A stretch of 11,906 nt of DNA, taken from positions 1 through 11,906 of the forward strand of contig DPVW01000176.1 of assembly GCA_003529325.1 (NCBI GenBank). Direction: 5' to 3'. Of this stretch, positions 1 through 7,801 are shown piece by piece. The translations under genes were made by a program, and so were the position numbers. Origin of the DNA: Candidatus Latescibacterota bacterium. GTDB taxonomy: Bacteria; Latescibacterota; UBA2968; UBA8231. The notes below the pieces were generated by a model that saw only the letters and a list, made by a program, of their open reading frames with translations, was not told the DNA's origin and did no database searches. The first letter of the stretch is position 1; the number at the start of each line of letters is the position of its first letter.

Positions 1-329
1 TATCGACGCAATACAGTAGCGTCTTCTGGGGCGCCTCGATGTGCATTTCAGCGTTCGCCGGTCCAGCGCAGGCGGCAAGCCGCTCGCTGCTGGGTCGTTT
101 CGTGCCACCTCAGATGGAGAATGAGTTCTTCGGATTCTACGCCTTCAGTGGCAAGGCAACCGCCTTTGCAGGGCCATTTCTTCTGGGTGTACTGACAGAA
201 GCCTTTGCCTCGCAACGCGCCGGCATTTCGATCGTCATCCTCTTCCTCGTCAGCGGCGGTTTTTTGTTGACTCGCGTCGACGAGGCTGCCGGAATCCGTC
301 AGGCGGTGGAGGCAGAGCGAGCGGACTAA
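1..329 (+). CDS. UMF1/Atg22-like MFS transporter, C-terminal fragment
   Basis: Partial gene entering from the left edge, reading frame beginning at position 3 and ending at TAA 327-329; about 108 residues are visible. The fragment contains the pattern of the C-terminal half of UMF1-type major facilitator transporters: G-P-x-Q-A-x-S-R-S-L-L-G-R-x-x-P, then E-N-E-F-F-G-F-Y-x-F-S-G-K, then a membrane helix around GPFLLGVLTEAF, a second helix (ISIVILFLVSGGFLLT) and the terminal R-V-D-E-A-A-G. This family acts in the inner membrane as an exporter or permease related to the yeast vacuolar Atg22 effluxer; bacterial substrates are mostly unknown. The ATG at 39 lies inside a conserved block and is not the true start. 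It ends one base before the stop of the convergent gene to its right. Family call is firm; substrate is unknown. Confidence 0.85.
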   Translation, partial: STQYSSVFWGASMCISAFAGPAQAASRSLLGRFVPPQMENEFFGFYAFSGKATAFAGPFLLGVLTEAFASQRAGISIVILFLVSGGFLLTRVDEAAGIRQAVEAERAD

Positions 330-330
330 C

Positions 331-3006
331 CTAGAACGTTGACGATGAAACCGCCTTGCTGATCATCAGCGTCGCCGCGCAGAACATGCCCACCAGCGAG
401 ATCCCCACGCCAAAGCCCACAGCCAGGACCATGGCCACCTGACGCCAGTGTTTCTTGCCGAACTTCGGCCAGAAGTAGTAGCGAGCGAGCAGGGCACCGA
501 TGACCTCGGTGAACATGGCGAAGAATGTCGCCGCACCAGCAGAGGCGACGGCTCGAATGTACCCCCAGATGAAAAACATCGGCATACCGAAGAAGCCGAG
601 AAACGAATAGAGACCAAGGCCAAAGACCAGGCCGAACACAAGAATCGGCCACTTCTCGCCGTCCAGCGGATGCCGTATATCCTCATCGATGGCTCCGTCG
701 CCGTCGTCGTCCCTCTGATTGAGGACCTCTTCATCGGCGAGACCGTCGAAGTCATTGTCCTTGCCATCCCCCGCCGACCTGGGATCCTGCCAGTAGATCT
801 GGAAGAACATCGGCATTTCCGTCGAACTCTGGAAGAAGTCCCCCCGGAACTTCGGATCCGTATCCAGTTCGATCATGTACGCAACAGTGCTATCCGCCCA
901 CTCGGCTGGCAAACGCACGCGAAACATCGTCTCGGGTTCGTCTACGACCGCAGCCAGTTGCGGCGTTGCCGGTGTCGCCACGGGTAAGGAGTCGTCAACA
1001 TCGCGCGAGATTCTCGACTCCAGGATTTCCGGCGGCCCTCGTTCGCCTCCGGCACCCGAAAAGTCCGTGGTGAACCATGAGGTTTCTGACCAGTGACCGT
1101 AGATTCGTTTGTCCGGATTCTTGATGTCGACGTCTTTGGAAACCCTCACACGCCAGTAATACAACGACTTGTCGTGCAGATTTGACGGACTCCAGGCAAC
1201 CTCACCAGGCGGCACAATGCTGCCCTGCACTTCTTCCCCCGCCTCATAGAATACGCTGTACTGCGTCGCCGAATACCTCACCGCCTCGGCAAAAGCACGG
1301 GCAGGCCAGAACGTCTGCACATACGGGTAGGCTTGCGATGGGATGGGTGCCAGCTTCCACAGGAAGCTCCAGTACATCAGGCTGGCACCCAGAACGATGG
1401 GTACCATGACGATTTCTGCCTTGAGCAGACTGGTAAAGCGCATCCCCGTTAGCTCGATGATACGGAAAGTCTCGGCGCCACCACCGAAATCCGCTCCGGC
1501 GAGTGGTACAAACCAGATTTCAACACCGCGGTATCCGGTGAGAAACACCGTCGCTTCGTGCAGGTGGGGGATCTGAATATTCTGCCCGATCAAGCCATCG
1601 AGACGGGCCGAGACGAAGGACATAAGCGGTGCGTAGACAAAGGCGATCAACAGGATGACGACGAGCATCCCTGTCGTGACCAGTGTCGGAAACAGCGTCT
1701 TCGCCAACAGGATCGGATAGGCAGCACCCAGAAAAAACAGCGTCACACATACCCAGAGTCGGAAGTCTCCCCGGTTTAGATGCTCCATGCAGTAACCGCG
1801 GACCTGGGACTGTTTGTCGCATTCGGGGTGACGGCAGGTGTCGTGGTCGTGACCGTGTTCGTCGGCATAGGCGCTGTCGATTGCCTTCTCACGTCCGGCA
1901 CGAATCACCTGAGTAACGGAAATGATGGCTACCGCCAGTGTCACACCCATGCCAAAGGGCTGCCAGAAATCGACGCCGGCGGTGATCTGCGTCTGGATGG
2001 CCCCCATGCCCGGAACCCAGTGCGGCATGTAGCCGTAGCGGTGCAGCATCGGCGACAACACGATAAAAGAGACCACGCCGGCAAAGGAGCCCATGACGCT
2101 CCAGAATGGGAGCAGTAGTCCGGCGAAGATCGGCGACAGACTGAAAGTGATGGCAATGGGCGTCGCCCCGAGAAACCGGCCAAGGACCGGCGTCAGGTCG
2201 GCGAAGGGAATCGGCAGAATCGTCACCTTTTTGCCGGCAAATGTCTCCGTCAGCGTTGGGATGGCGACGTAGATAAAGCCGAAGATCAGACCGATTGCAC
2301 CCCCCACCGTAAAGGCCGGCCACTTCCACGAAAGTTCCTCGGAACCACTTTCCTCGGCGAGTGCCATGGCCCCGAGTGCCGCCTGCGGCGCCGTCGGGAA
2401 TGGCAACTTCTCACGATCGGACACCAGTCGAAACAGCACGTAGCCTGAGGTAAACCAGGTGACGCGACTGATGATGATGCCGATAACGAGCAACGCGATC
2501 GGCAACAGCCAGTCCTCGTGGAAGAACGTGCGCTGGATGATCGCCTCGGAATCCGGATGAGGCGAAAACCATCCGTATCCATGCCATTTGAGGCTGACAA
2601 GTTTGTCCGTCAGCCCGAACTGCGACGCCTCTGGCGAACTGACGAAGTATTGCCGCCAGATCAACTGCAGGAAGGTCTGCGTCTCCGCTCGTACGATCAG
2701 CTGGGAGGCGACATACGTAAGTAGAAAGATCTCCTGCCGCCTCAGCGAGGTGAAGGATCGTTTGGCGATCTCCAGGAACAAGATCACCGTCACCCACTGC
2801 GCCGCCTCACCAATGCCAATCCCGGTAACAAGCGACAGATACATCTGCCCCGGGGTCATGATAAAGGCAATAAACAGAACCCCGATCAGCGTCTTGCGCG
2901 TAAAACCAGACTCAAACCGATCCGGTGCCTCGAGCAGATCCCGATACTCATTGATCTCCTCGTACTGGCGGTCTTTCCTCGCCTGCCTGTTGGATTCGCG
3001 CGCCAC
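331..3006 (-). CDS. Large OPT-like polytopic membrane protein with zinc-finger-like loop and fibronectin/calcium-type outer region (891 aa)
   Basis: Starts with GTG at 3004-3006, preceded by an AAGG ribosome site about 7 nt upstream; stops at TAG 331-333. By eye it has about 14-16 membrane helices: a block at residues 38-553 and a second block at 785-882. The first block carries D-R-E-K-L-P-F-P (197-204), like the L-x-F-P signature of OPT/YSL oligopeptide or metal-chelate transporters, and resembles the DUF6785 protein encoded two genes upstream. Three insertions are notable. A cytoplasmic loop (about 369-413) has a His-rich stretch (HGHDHD, 384-389) followed by C391-x4-C396-x9-C406-x2-H409. 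Residues 554-783, presumably outside, contain one or two fibronectin-III-like stretches (YYWRVRVSKD, GHWSETSWFTTDF, YMIELDTDPKF). Residues 745-776 hold two D-x-D-x-D-G-x-x-D-E repeats like MopE-type or other calcium-binding loops. It is the last gene of the run, 59 bp after the FtsX fusion. Transport role is inferred; substrate is unknown. Confidence 0.8.
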   Translation of the reverse strand: MARESNRQARKDRQYEEINEYRDLLEAPDRFESGFTRKTLIGVLFIAFIMTPGQMYLSLVTGIGIGEAAQWVTVILFLEIAKRSFTSLRRQEIFLLTYVASQLIVRAETQTFLQLIWRQYFVSSPEASQFGLTDKLVSLKWHGYGWFSPHPDSEAIIQRTFFHEDWLLPIALLVIGIIISRVTWFTSGYVLFRLVSDREKLPFPTAPQAALGAMALAEESGSEELSWKWPAFTVGGAIGLIFGFIYVAIPTLTETFAGKKVTILPIPFADLTPVLGRFLGATPIAITFSLSPIFAGLLLPFWSVMGSFAGVVSFIVLSPMLHRYGYMPHWVPGMGAIQTQITAGVDFWQPFGMGVTLAVAIISVTQVIRAGREKAIDSAYADEHGHDHDTCRHPECDKQSQVRGYCMEHLNRGDFRLWVCVTLFFLGAAYPILLAKTLFPTLVTTGMLVVILLIAFVYAPLMSFVSARLDGLIGQNIQIPHLHEATVFLTGYRGVEIWFVPLAGADFGGGAETFRIIELTGMRFTSLLKAEIVMVPIVLGASLMYWSFLWKLAPIPSQAYPYVQTFWPARAFAEAVRYSATQYSVFYEAGEEVQGSIVPPGEVAWSPSNLHDKSLYYWRVRVSKDVDIKNPDKRIYGHWSETSWFTTDFSGAGGERGPPEILESRISRDVDDSLPVATPATPQLAAVVDEPETMFRVRLPAEWADSTVAYMIELDTDPKFRGDFFQSSTEMPMFFQIYWQDPRSAGDGKDNDFDGLADEEVLNQRDDDGDGAIDEDIRHPLDGEKWPILVFGLVFGLGLYSFLGFFGMPMFFIWGYIRAVASAGAATFFAMFTEVIGALLARYYFWPKFGKKHWRQVAMVLAVGFGVGISLVGMFCAATLMISKAVSSSTF
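679..774 (-). other. Two Asp-rich calcium-binding-type repeats inside the 891-aa protein
   Basis: Residues 745-776 of the protein read as two consecutive acidic units, GDGKDNDFDGLADEE and QRDDDGDGAIDEDI. Both fit D-x-D-x-D-G-x-x-D-E, the pattern seen in MopE-like and thrombospondin-3-like calcium loops of secreted proteins. They lie just before the C-terminal membrane block, so the side facing the loop is probably extracytoplasmic. Confidence 0.6.
1780..1857 (-). other. His-rich plus C-x4-C-x9-C-x2-H zinc-finger-like motif in a cytoplasmic loop
   Basis: Residues 384-409 of the 891-aa membrane protein. HGHDHD is followed by C391, C396, C406 and H409 with R-G-Y-C-M-E-H at the end. The spacing and the G-x-C-x-x-H ending match the small zinc-binding motif often found next to HNH nucleases and in other small zinc domains. 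It sits between membrane helices, after the positively charged RAGREK stretch that marks a cytoplasmic loop. Confidence 0.6.
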
Positions 3007-3065
3007 TATTGGACCTTAACCATCGGATGAATCAACCAAATGGAGTTTCGCACAGCGAGCAGCTT
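3007..3065. other. Short intergenic gap with ribosome site for the GTG start
   Basis: The 59-bp gap between the FtsX fusion and the 891-aa gene. Read on the minus strand, TTAAGG lies 7 nt before the GTG start and is the best ribosome site in the gap. No terminator hairpin or promoter is visible, which supports co-transcription. Confidence 0.5.
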
Positions 3066-6000
3066 TCATCCCGCAGCCTCGTCAGCGTCCAACTCGAGAT
3101 CACTTGCCAGATGCGCCACCTCACGGCAGTGCTCGACATGTTCCCCCTGGATCTCGCTCTTCAAAGTCTGCCACACCAGAAACTGCTTCCTCAAATCGAG
3201 CATGAAACCCAGATTCAGCCGTCGCCAGAATGCGACGGGACCACTGATTCGCTCAATGTATAGATGAATCTCGAGAATCCGCGGATTCTCCGTCGGCGTT
3301 GTCGTGAACTGCAGATACTGGCTGACACCCATATCAAAAGGCGCCAACCACAACAACAGCTGTACAGCGTAGGTACGCCCCGTCGGGGTCTCATCGATGA
3401 CGATCCGCGTGCGCTCGGTGTACATCTTGCCGACAGACTCGTGTCCATAGGAGCTGAAATATGTCTGGAGAAACCCACACAGCGACTCCACGGCGTTGAT
3501 ATTCACCGTGAACGGAAAGGGAAAGCGCCACACATCCCCATCCGGTTCGGGAAGCTGCCAACGGCGCACGACGTCGGGCACAGCCATCTGCGACGCCATT
3601 CGTGCCGGGTAGAGACTGGATACCAGCACGACGACGATGACGAGCAACGCCGAACCGATGGCTGCTGTGGAGGAGTAGTTCAGCGACACCCCACCGAGCA
3701 GATCGAGGGCGAGCATCACCTTGGCCCCCACCTGTCCAAGGATGTAACCGATGACGACACCGAGTACACCGTAGACGCACGACTCGGCGATGAACAGAAA
3801 CGAGATGTGCACGGGCGCCAGACCGACGGAGGAATAGACGCCGATTTCTCGGAAACGCTCATAGACGGCGCCCATCATCGTGTTGAGCACGATCAGTGCG
3901 GCAATCAGCATGGGAATGACAAGCGCCCCAAGACCCTCGAGGGTTGTGGCGCCAATGCTGCTGTAGGAATAGGTCCGCATCACACCATCATCATCCGGCA
4001 TGCCAACGAAGAGACGGAACCCTGATCGGGCCAGATAACTCTCGACGAGTTCTCGACCCTTGACCCCTTCGTCGAAACGCACGGCGACGGAGCGCAATTC
4101 GGCTCCCATGCTTTCCAGACGATGGTAAGGCACGATGGCCAGCCGGCTTGCCGGCACATGTTCGTACGTGACCTCGATGTCCTCTTCGAAGAAGACATCA
4201 TTCATCAGAAACATCTGATCCATGCCCGGCATGTTGAACTGGACAAACTGCTCCTTTGCCGGCGTCATGGGTTCGTTGTTCAAGTCCGGACTGTTGTCAA
4301 ACTTCCGACCATCGAAAATGCCTATGACGCGCCAGGAGTCGCCGAAGATGCGCACGCGGGGACCCTCTCCCCTGGCCACGGCATCGACGGAGACATCGAG
4401 TTGCTCGGCGAGCAGATCAGAAAGGATCACACTTTCTTCATTGCGACTGTCGAACCAACGCCCCGCGATCAGCGTCTGATCGATCCCCGTCACCTCCGGC
4501 TCGAGTGGGGACAACCCAAGCACGCCAAGGGCATCAGCTTCCTTGCCCTCGAAGCGCATGGGGATATACCCCTCATCCTCGAATCCCATCGTCAACCACG
4601 TTCGTGGTGACAGCGTCCCCGACTCGGCGAAGTGTGACTTGAGATAGTCGTAGTGCATCGGCTCCCAGGACCACCAGTTGATGTCGTGGAACAGGATGCC
4701 ACTATACGGGGGCTTCCAGTCCTTCTCGAAACCGATGAATTGAATGCTGGGCCGGAAGGAGGTGAAGGACAGCACCGTGAAGGTCAAGATCGTGATCGTC
4801 GCCAGTGTCAGGCCTGTGCGAGTCATCCGTCGGCGCATGTTGGAGATACCGAGCATGAAGGCGACGTAGGCGGTTCCTGATCGACTGAGATCACCGGTGG
4901 CCGTGCCCGACGCCCTCTGCCGCAAGTCGGTCATGAAGACGTTGAAGCGACCGATTACCAGAGAGATGACGAAGAGCGCCATGATCATCACCATCAGCGC
5001 GACCAAGACGATGACGGGATGCGCCAGTTCGAAAGCGGGGTGCACCTGGGACAGAATCACCCAGATGACAAGCATGATTCCCCCAAACCAGGCCAGTTGT
5101 TTGTGTATCTCCGGAGAGGCGAACAGGAGGCGTTCAGCAAAAAACGAAGCCGGCACCAGCAGGGCGACAAAAAAGACGAGGCCCGTGATGACATCGTTCT
5201 GGGTACCGCGGACATCGGGATAGGCACGATACTCGAGTCCGAGAGCTTCGCGAATGTATTTGGCGTATTTGCCCCATTCGAAATTCTTCATCGCCGCCTC
5301 GGCCTTCTGCAGGGCCTCCCAGGAACGGCCGTGCAGCGCATCGAGACGGGGATTTTCGATGGCGAAACCGCGCATGCGCTCGATGCGGGCGTCGTCGAGA
5401 CGCCACATGTCTTTCATCGACTGCAGACTCGCAAATGGAATCATCCGCGCCAGGCGCATGTCGAAACCTTGACCCTGGGCCGTTAGTTCGTCGGTCGCTC
5501 CTTCGTTGTTCAGCAGTACCACCGAATCGTCGATGAGTCGCAGTGAGTCACCGGGAACGCCATAGAGGATCATCATCTGCTCATCAAAGTCGCCCATGAC
5601 AAAACCGAATTGGCGCGGCTCGGCACCACGCTTGTCGAGGACCTTCTGGTCCTTGTAGAAGTTGCCGTAGGTAAAGTGAAATTCGGCATTGACGCGATCG
5701 TGGATCTCGAGTCCCGCCGATTCGAAAAGAATCGTCGTCCAGATCGTCTCCGCCTTGGCCAATGTCTGTTCGAAGGCACCCAACTTCTGCGCCCGGCCAC
5801 CATGGTCGGTGGTGTAAGAGATGTCCCCTGTCTCCGGGTCCACCAGATACCCGCGCACTCTGGTCATGAACTTGCCGAGTCCGTCCACCTGGTAGTTGCC
5901 GTCCTCGTCGGCGATACGCAGCCGTGGTCGCCATATGTTGGGAAAGCGATCATTGATCACCACCGCAATGGGTCCTGGTACGGGATCATTTGGGGTCGAA

Positions 6001-7730
6001 CTACGATTGGGCAGCAGGCGCATTCGCCCGCTGATCGACGACAGATTGTCGGTGAGGTTTTTCTTGTGCGCCACGCGCAGCTTGTCCCACTCGTAACCAA
6101 ACAACTGAGGATCCGCCAGTGCCCGACTCAGGGTCGAATTGAGCATAGCGCTCTGCCGAGTGACGTTCCCCACGTTGACCTTGTCATAGGTGTCGAGGGG
6201 ACTGTCAAGGATCATCCGGCGATCCGTCGTCGTCAGCATGCTGACTGTGACGACCCCTGTATTGAGGGGAATCCGGGCATTCTCGCGAAACGTATCCCGA
6301 TCTAAATAAGAGTCCCAGGACAGGCCTTTGATGGGACTGATAAGATTGACCATCGCCGTCGACTCACGACCGAGTTCCACCGCCGCATCCTTGGCGTGCC
6401 GTGTCAGGCTGCGCCCGAGAGGCACGTAGAACTTTCGGTATGCGGGCAAACGTGCGCTGTGCAGAAAACCGACCTGATCTGAGCGACTCGAAAGATCGAG
6501 GGCGATGAAGAGATCGATGTTCAGGCTGTCCGGATTCAGACGAATACCGATGGAATCCGGGACGATCCGGCGAAGTTTGAGTTGCGCCTGCAGTCGTGGC
6601 AGATCGACTCGATCAAATACCTGACTTCCCCCGTCGTCCCGCCGCAGATACACGCCCAGTGTGTCCAGTGGTAGATTGCGAGCCGTCGTCTCGCGCATGA
6701 GTCGCCCCACATCGAGCGAATCAGCGACGAATTTTTTGGGCATACGCCCCTTGAAAGGGGCCAGGATTCGGGCATGCCGATTCATGAAGGCGAAAACGCC
6801 CGTCTCCTGCTGGAAGTGTGAGCCTGACGCCAGCAAAACAACCGTGCGTGCCGGGGGGTGGTCGCGCAGATACCGAGCAAATTCGAGTAAGGCGGCGACC
6901 CCTGCCGTGCTTTCCGCGCCCGGTGTCCTTGCAGGTACTACGGAAATACCGTCGTAGTACGACTGCACGGCGATGATCTCTTTCTTCAGCTCGGGATCGA
7001 CGCCGGGAACCATGCCCCACACATTCCACGTCGTGTGGGTTTCAAAGTCCATGCGGGCCTGCAGATGGACCTGCCGTTCCCCCTTGCCCAGTTCCTGCTG
7101 CAATGCCAGTGCCGCCTCGCGGCCAAGCCAGAACCGCGGCACATCCACGGGAGTCCACGACCACTTATGGCGCGTCTCAAAGAACGTCGTCTCTTCGGGT
7201 TCAATGAAGATGATCGCCGCCGCGCCCAAGGCGGCAGCATTTTTCCAGTTCTTCCAGCTGTTGAACTCGAGCAGGACGACGGCGCCCCACATATCGTGAC
7301 CGTCGAAGTCCGCGTGCTCACCCTGTCGACCGTAAAAAAGATGGCCTGCGATGCCTTCCGGTCCCGTCGTGTTGGTGCGCACGAGATTGGGCCATAACGA
7401 CAACAGCGGCACCGTTCGTGGACTGCCCCCATCAAGGATTTCCATCGACGCACCCTTGTCGATGGGCACGACCAGATCGTAAGGCTCTCGGGTCACATCC
7501 TCGACACCGACTGCCCGAAACTCCTTCTCGATCAGATCCGCCGCATACCGATCACCTGGGTACCCAGGCAGACGGGAACCATTCGTCGACAGCTCCCGAA
7601 CCGTCTGCGAGATCCGTTCGAAGGCGGCGGCATCGACCTCGCCAGCAGCTGCGGCGGGCAGTGCGGACGCGAGGCCCAGACCAAAGAGGAGCAGACTCAG
7701 CCAGCAGCGCATGTGGAATCGTCGGCGCAT
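3066..7730 (-). CDS. Signal peptide + PA/M28-like (probably inactive) extracytoplasmic domain fused to FtsX/MacB-type permease (1554 aa)
   Basis: I chose the ATG at 7728-7730 because it directly gives a signal peptide: MRRRFHMR, a hydrophobic core (LSLLLFGLGLASA) and a cut near AAAA-G at about residue 30. The frame is open up to an ATG at 7820 that overlaps the previous gene, and ATGs at 7772 and 7712 are alternatives. After the signal comes a PA-like region (about 125-228, with AALGAAAIIFIEPEE) and an M28 peptidase-like core (about 240-320). In the core the usual H-x-D is Y-Y-D (258-260), the D-D-N-A-S-G loop reads E-S-T-A-G, and the E-E pair reads Q-Q-E, so metal binding and catalysis are probably lost. 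Membrane helices follow near 848-867, 880-897 and 903-927. Then comes an FtsX module: a helix at 971-991, a large outer domain to 1260 and three helices (1261-1286, 1308-1336, 1355-1375) with the E-R-F-R-E-I-G-V motif at 1291. Seven helices after a cleaved signal put the C-terminus (1395-1554, unrecognised domain) in the cytoplasm. No ABC ATPase is encoded nearby. Role is inferred: a mechanically gated or substrate-handling permease. Confidence 0.8.
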   Translation of the reverse strand: MRRRFHMRCWLSLLLFGLGLASALPAAAAGEVDAAAFERISQTVRELSTNGSRLPGYPGDRYAADLIEKEFRAVGVEDVTREPYDLVVPIDKGASMEILDGGSPRTVPLLSLWPNLVRTNTTGPEGIAGHLFYGRQGEHADFDGHDMWGAVVLLEFNSWKNWKNAAALGAAAIIFIEPEETTFFETRHKWSWTPVDVPRFWLGREAALALQQELGKGERQVHLQARMDFETHTTWNVWGMVPGVDPELKKEIIAVQSYYDGISVVPARTPGAESTAGVAALLEFARYLRDHPPARTVVLLASGSHFQQETGVFAFMNRHARILAPFKGRMPKKFVADSLDVGRLMRETTARNLPLDTLGVYLRRDDGGSQVFDRVDLPRLQAQLKLRRIVPDSIGIRLNPDSLNIDLFIALDLSSRSDQVGFLHSARLPAYRKFYVPLGRSLTRHAKDAAVELGRESTAMVNLISPIKGLSWDSYLDRDTFRENARIPLNTGVVTVSMLTTTDRRMILDSPLDTYDKVNVGNVTRQSAMLNSTLSRALADPQLFGYEWDKLRVAHKKNLTDNLSSISGRMRLLPNRSSTPNDPVPGPIAVVINDRFPNIWRPRLRIADEDGNYQVDGLGKFMTRVRGYLVDPETGDISYTTDHGGRAQKLGAFEQTLAKAETIWTTILFESAGLEIHDRVNAEFHFTYGNFYKDQKVLDKRGAEPRQFGFVMGDFDEQMMILYGVPGDSLRLIDDSVVLLNNEGATDELTAQGQGFDMRLARMIPFASLQSMKDMWRLDDARIERMRGFAIENPRLDALHGRSWEALQKAEAAMKNFEWGKYAKYIREALGLEYRAYPDVRGTQNDVITGLVFFVALLVPASFFAERLLFASPEIHKQLAWFGGIMLVIWVILSQVHPAFELAHPVIVLVALMVMIMALFVISLVIGRFNVFMTDLRQRASGTATGDLSRSGTAYVAFMLGISNMRRRMTRTGLTLATITILTFTVLSFTSFRPSIQFIGFEKDWKPPYSGILFHDINWWSWEPMHYDYLKSHFAESGTLSPRTWLTMGFEDEGYIPMRFEGKEADALGVLGLSPLEPEVTGIDQTLIAGRWFDSRNEESVILSDLLAEQLDVSVDAVARGEGPRVRIFGDSWRVIGIFDGRKFDNSPDLNNEPMTPAKEQFVQFNMPGMDQMFLMNDVFFEEDIEVTYEHVPASRLAIVPYHRLESMGAELRSVAVRFDEGVKGRELVESYLARSGFRLFVGMPDDDGVMRTYSYSSIGATTLEGLGALVIPMLIAALIVLNTMMGAVYERFREIGVYSSVGLAPVHISFLFIAESCVYGVLGVVIGYILGQVGAKVMLALDLLGGVSLNYSSTAAIGSALLVIVVVLVSSLYPARMASQMAVPDVVRRWQLPEPDGDVWRFPFPFTVNINAVESLCGFLQTYFSSYGHESVGKMYTERTRIVIDETPTGRTYAVQLLLWLAPFDMGVSQYLQFTTTPTENPRILEIHLYIERISGPVAFWRRLNLGFMLDLRKQFLVWQTLKSEIQGEHVEHCREVAHLASDLELDADEAAG

Positions 7731-7734
7731 GCTG

Positions 7735-7801
7735 GCAGTCCGTTGACAGAGTCGCTCTGATGGCGAGGCCATAGCCCAGATGGGCTTTGTCAACGGACTG
7801 C
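7735..7801 (-). repeat. Cloverleaf palindrome: 14-bp stem enclosing three small hairpins
   Basis: A perfect 14-bp inverted repeat (GCAGTCCGTTGACA at 7735-7748, complement at 7788-7801) encloses 39 nt that are themselves almost fully self-complementary. The enclosed hairpins are 7773-7786 (AGCCC with GGGCT, 4-nt loop), 7760-7772 (ATGGC with GCCAT, 3-nt loop) and 7748-7758 (AGAG with CTCT, 3-nt loop; its first base is shared with the long stem). Only about two bases at the junction are unpaired. On the transcript the structure begins at the last base of the upstream TAG stop and ends 4 nt before the chosen ATG. It has no U-tract, so it is not a typical terminator. It could be an RNA control or stability element between two cistrons, a small palindromic repeat element, or a mobile-element remnant. 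Confidence 0.75.

Noticed and set aside
3264..4025. A 253-codon open frame on the plus strand opposite the FtsX module
   Set aside because: It lies opposite clear FtsX helices and motif, has low-complexity polar composition and no ribosome site; it is a shadow of a high-GC gene.
7771..7793. Promoter from the TTGACA on the minus strand within the cloverleaf
   Set aside because: The nearest TAT-like hexamer is only about 14-15 bp away and poor; the TTGACA is explained by the inverted repeat.
7735..7801. A tRNA or tRNA-like gene at the cloverleaf
   Set aside because: The loops are only 3-4 nt, the outer stem is 14 bp, and there is no 7-nt anticodon loop or T-loop consensus.
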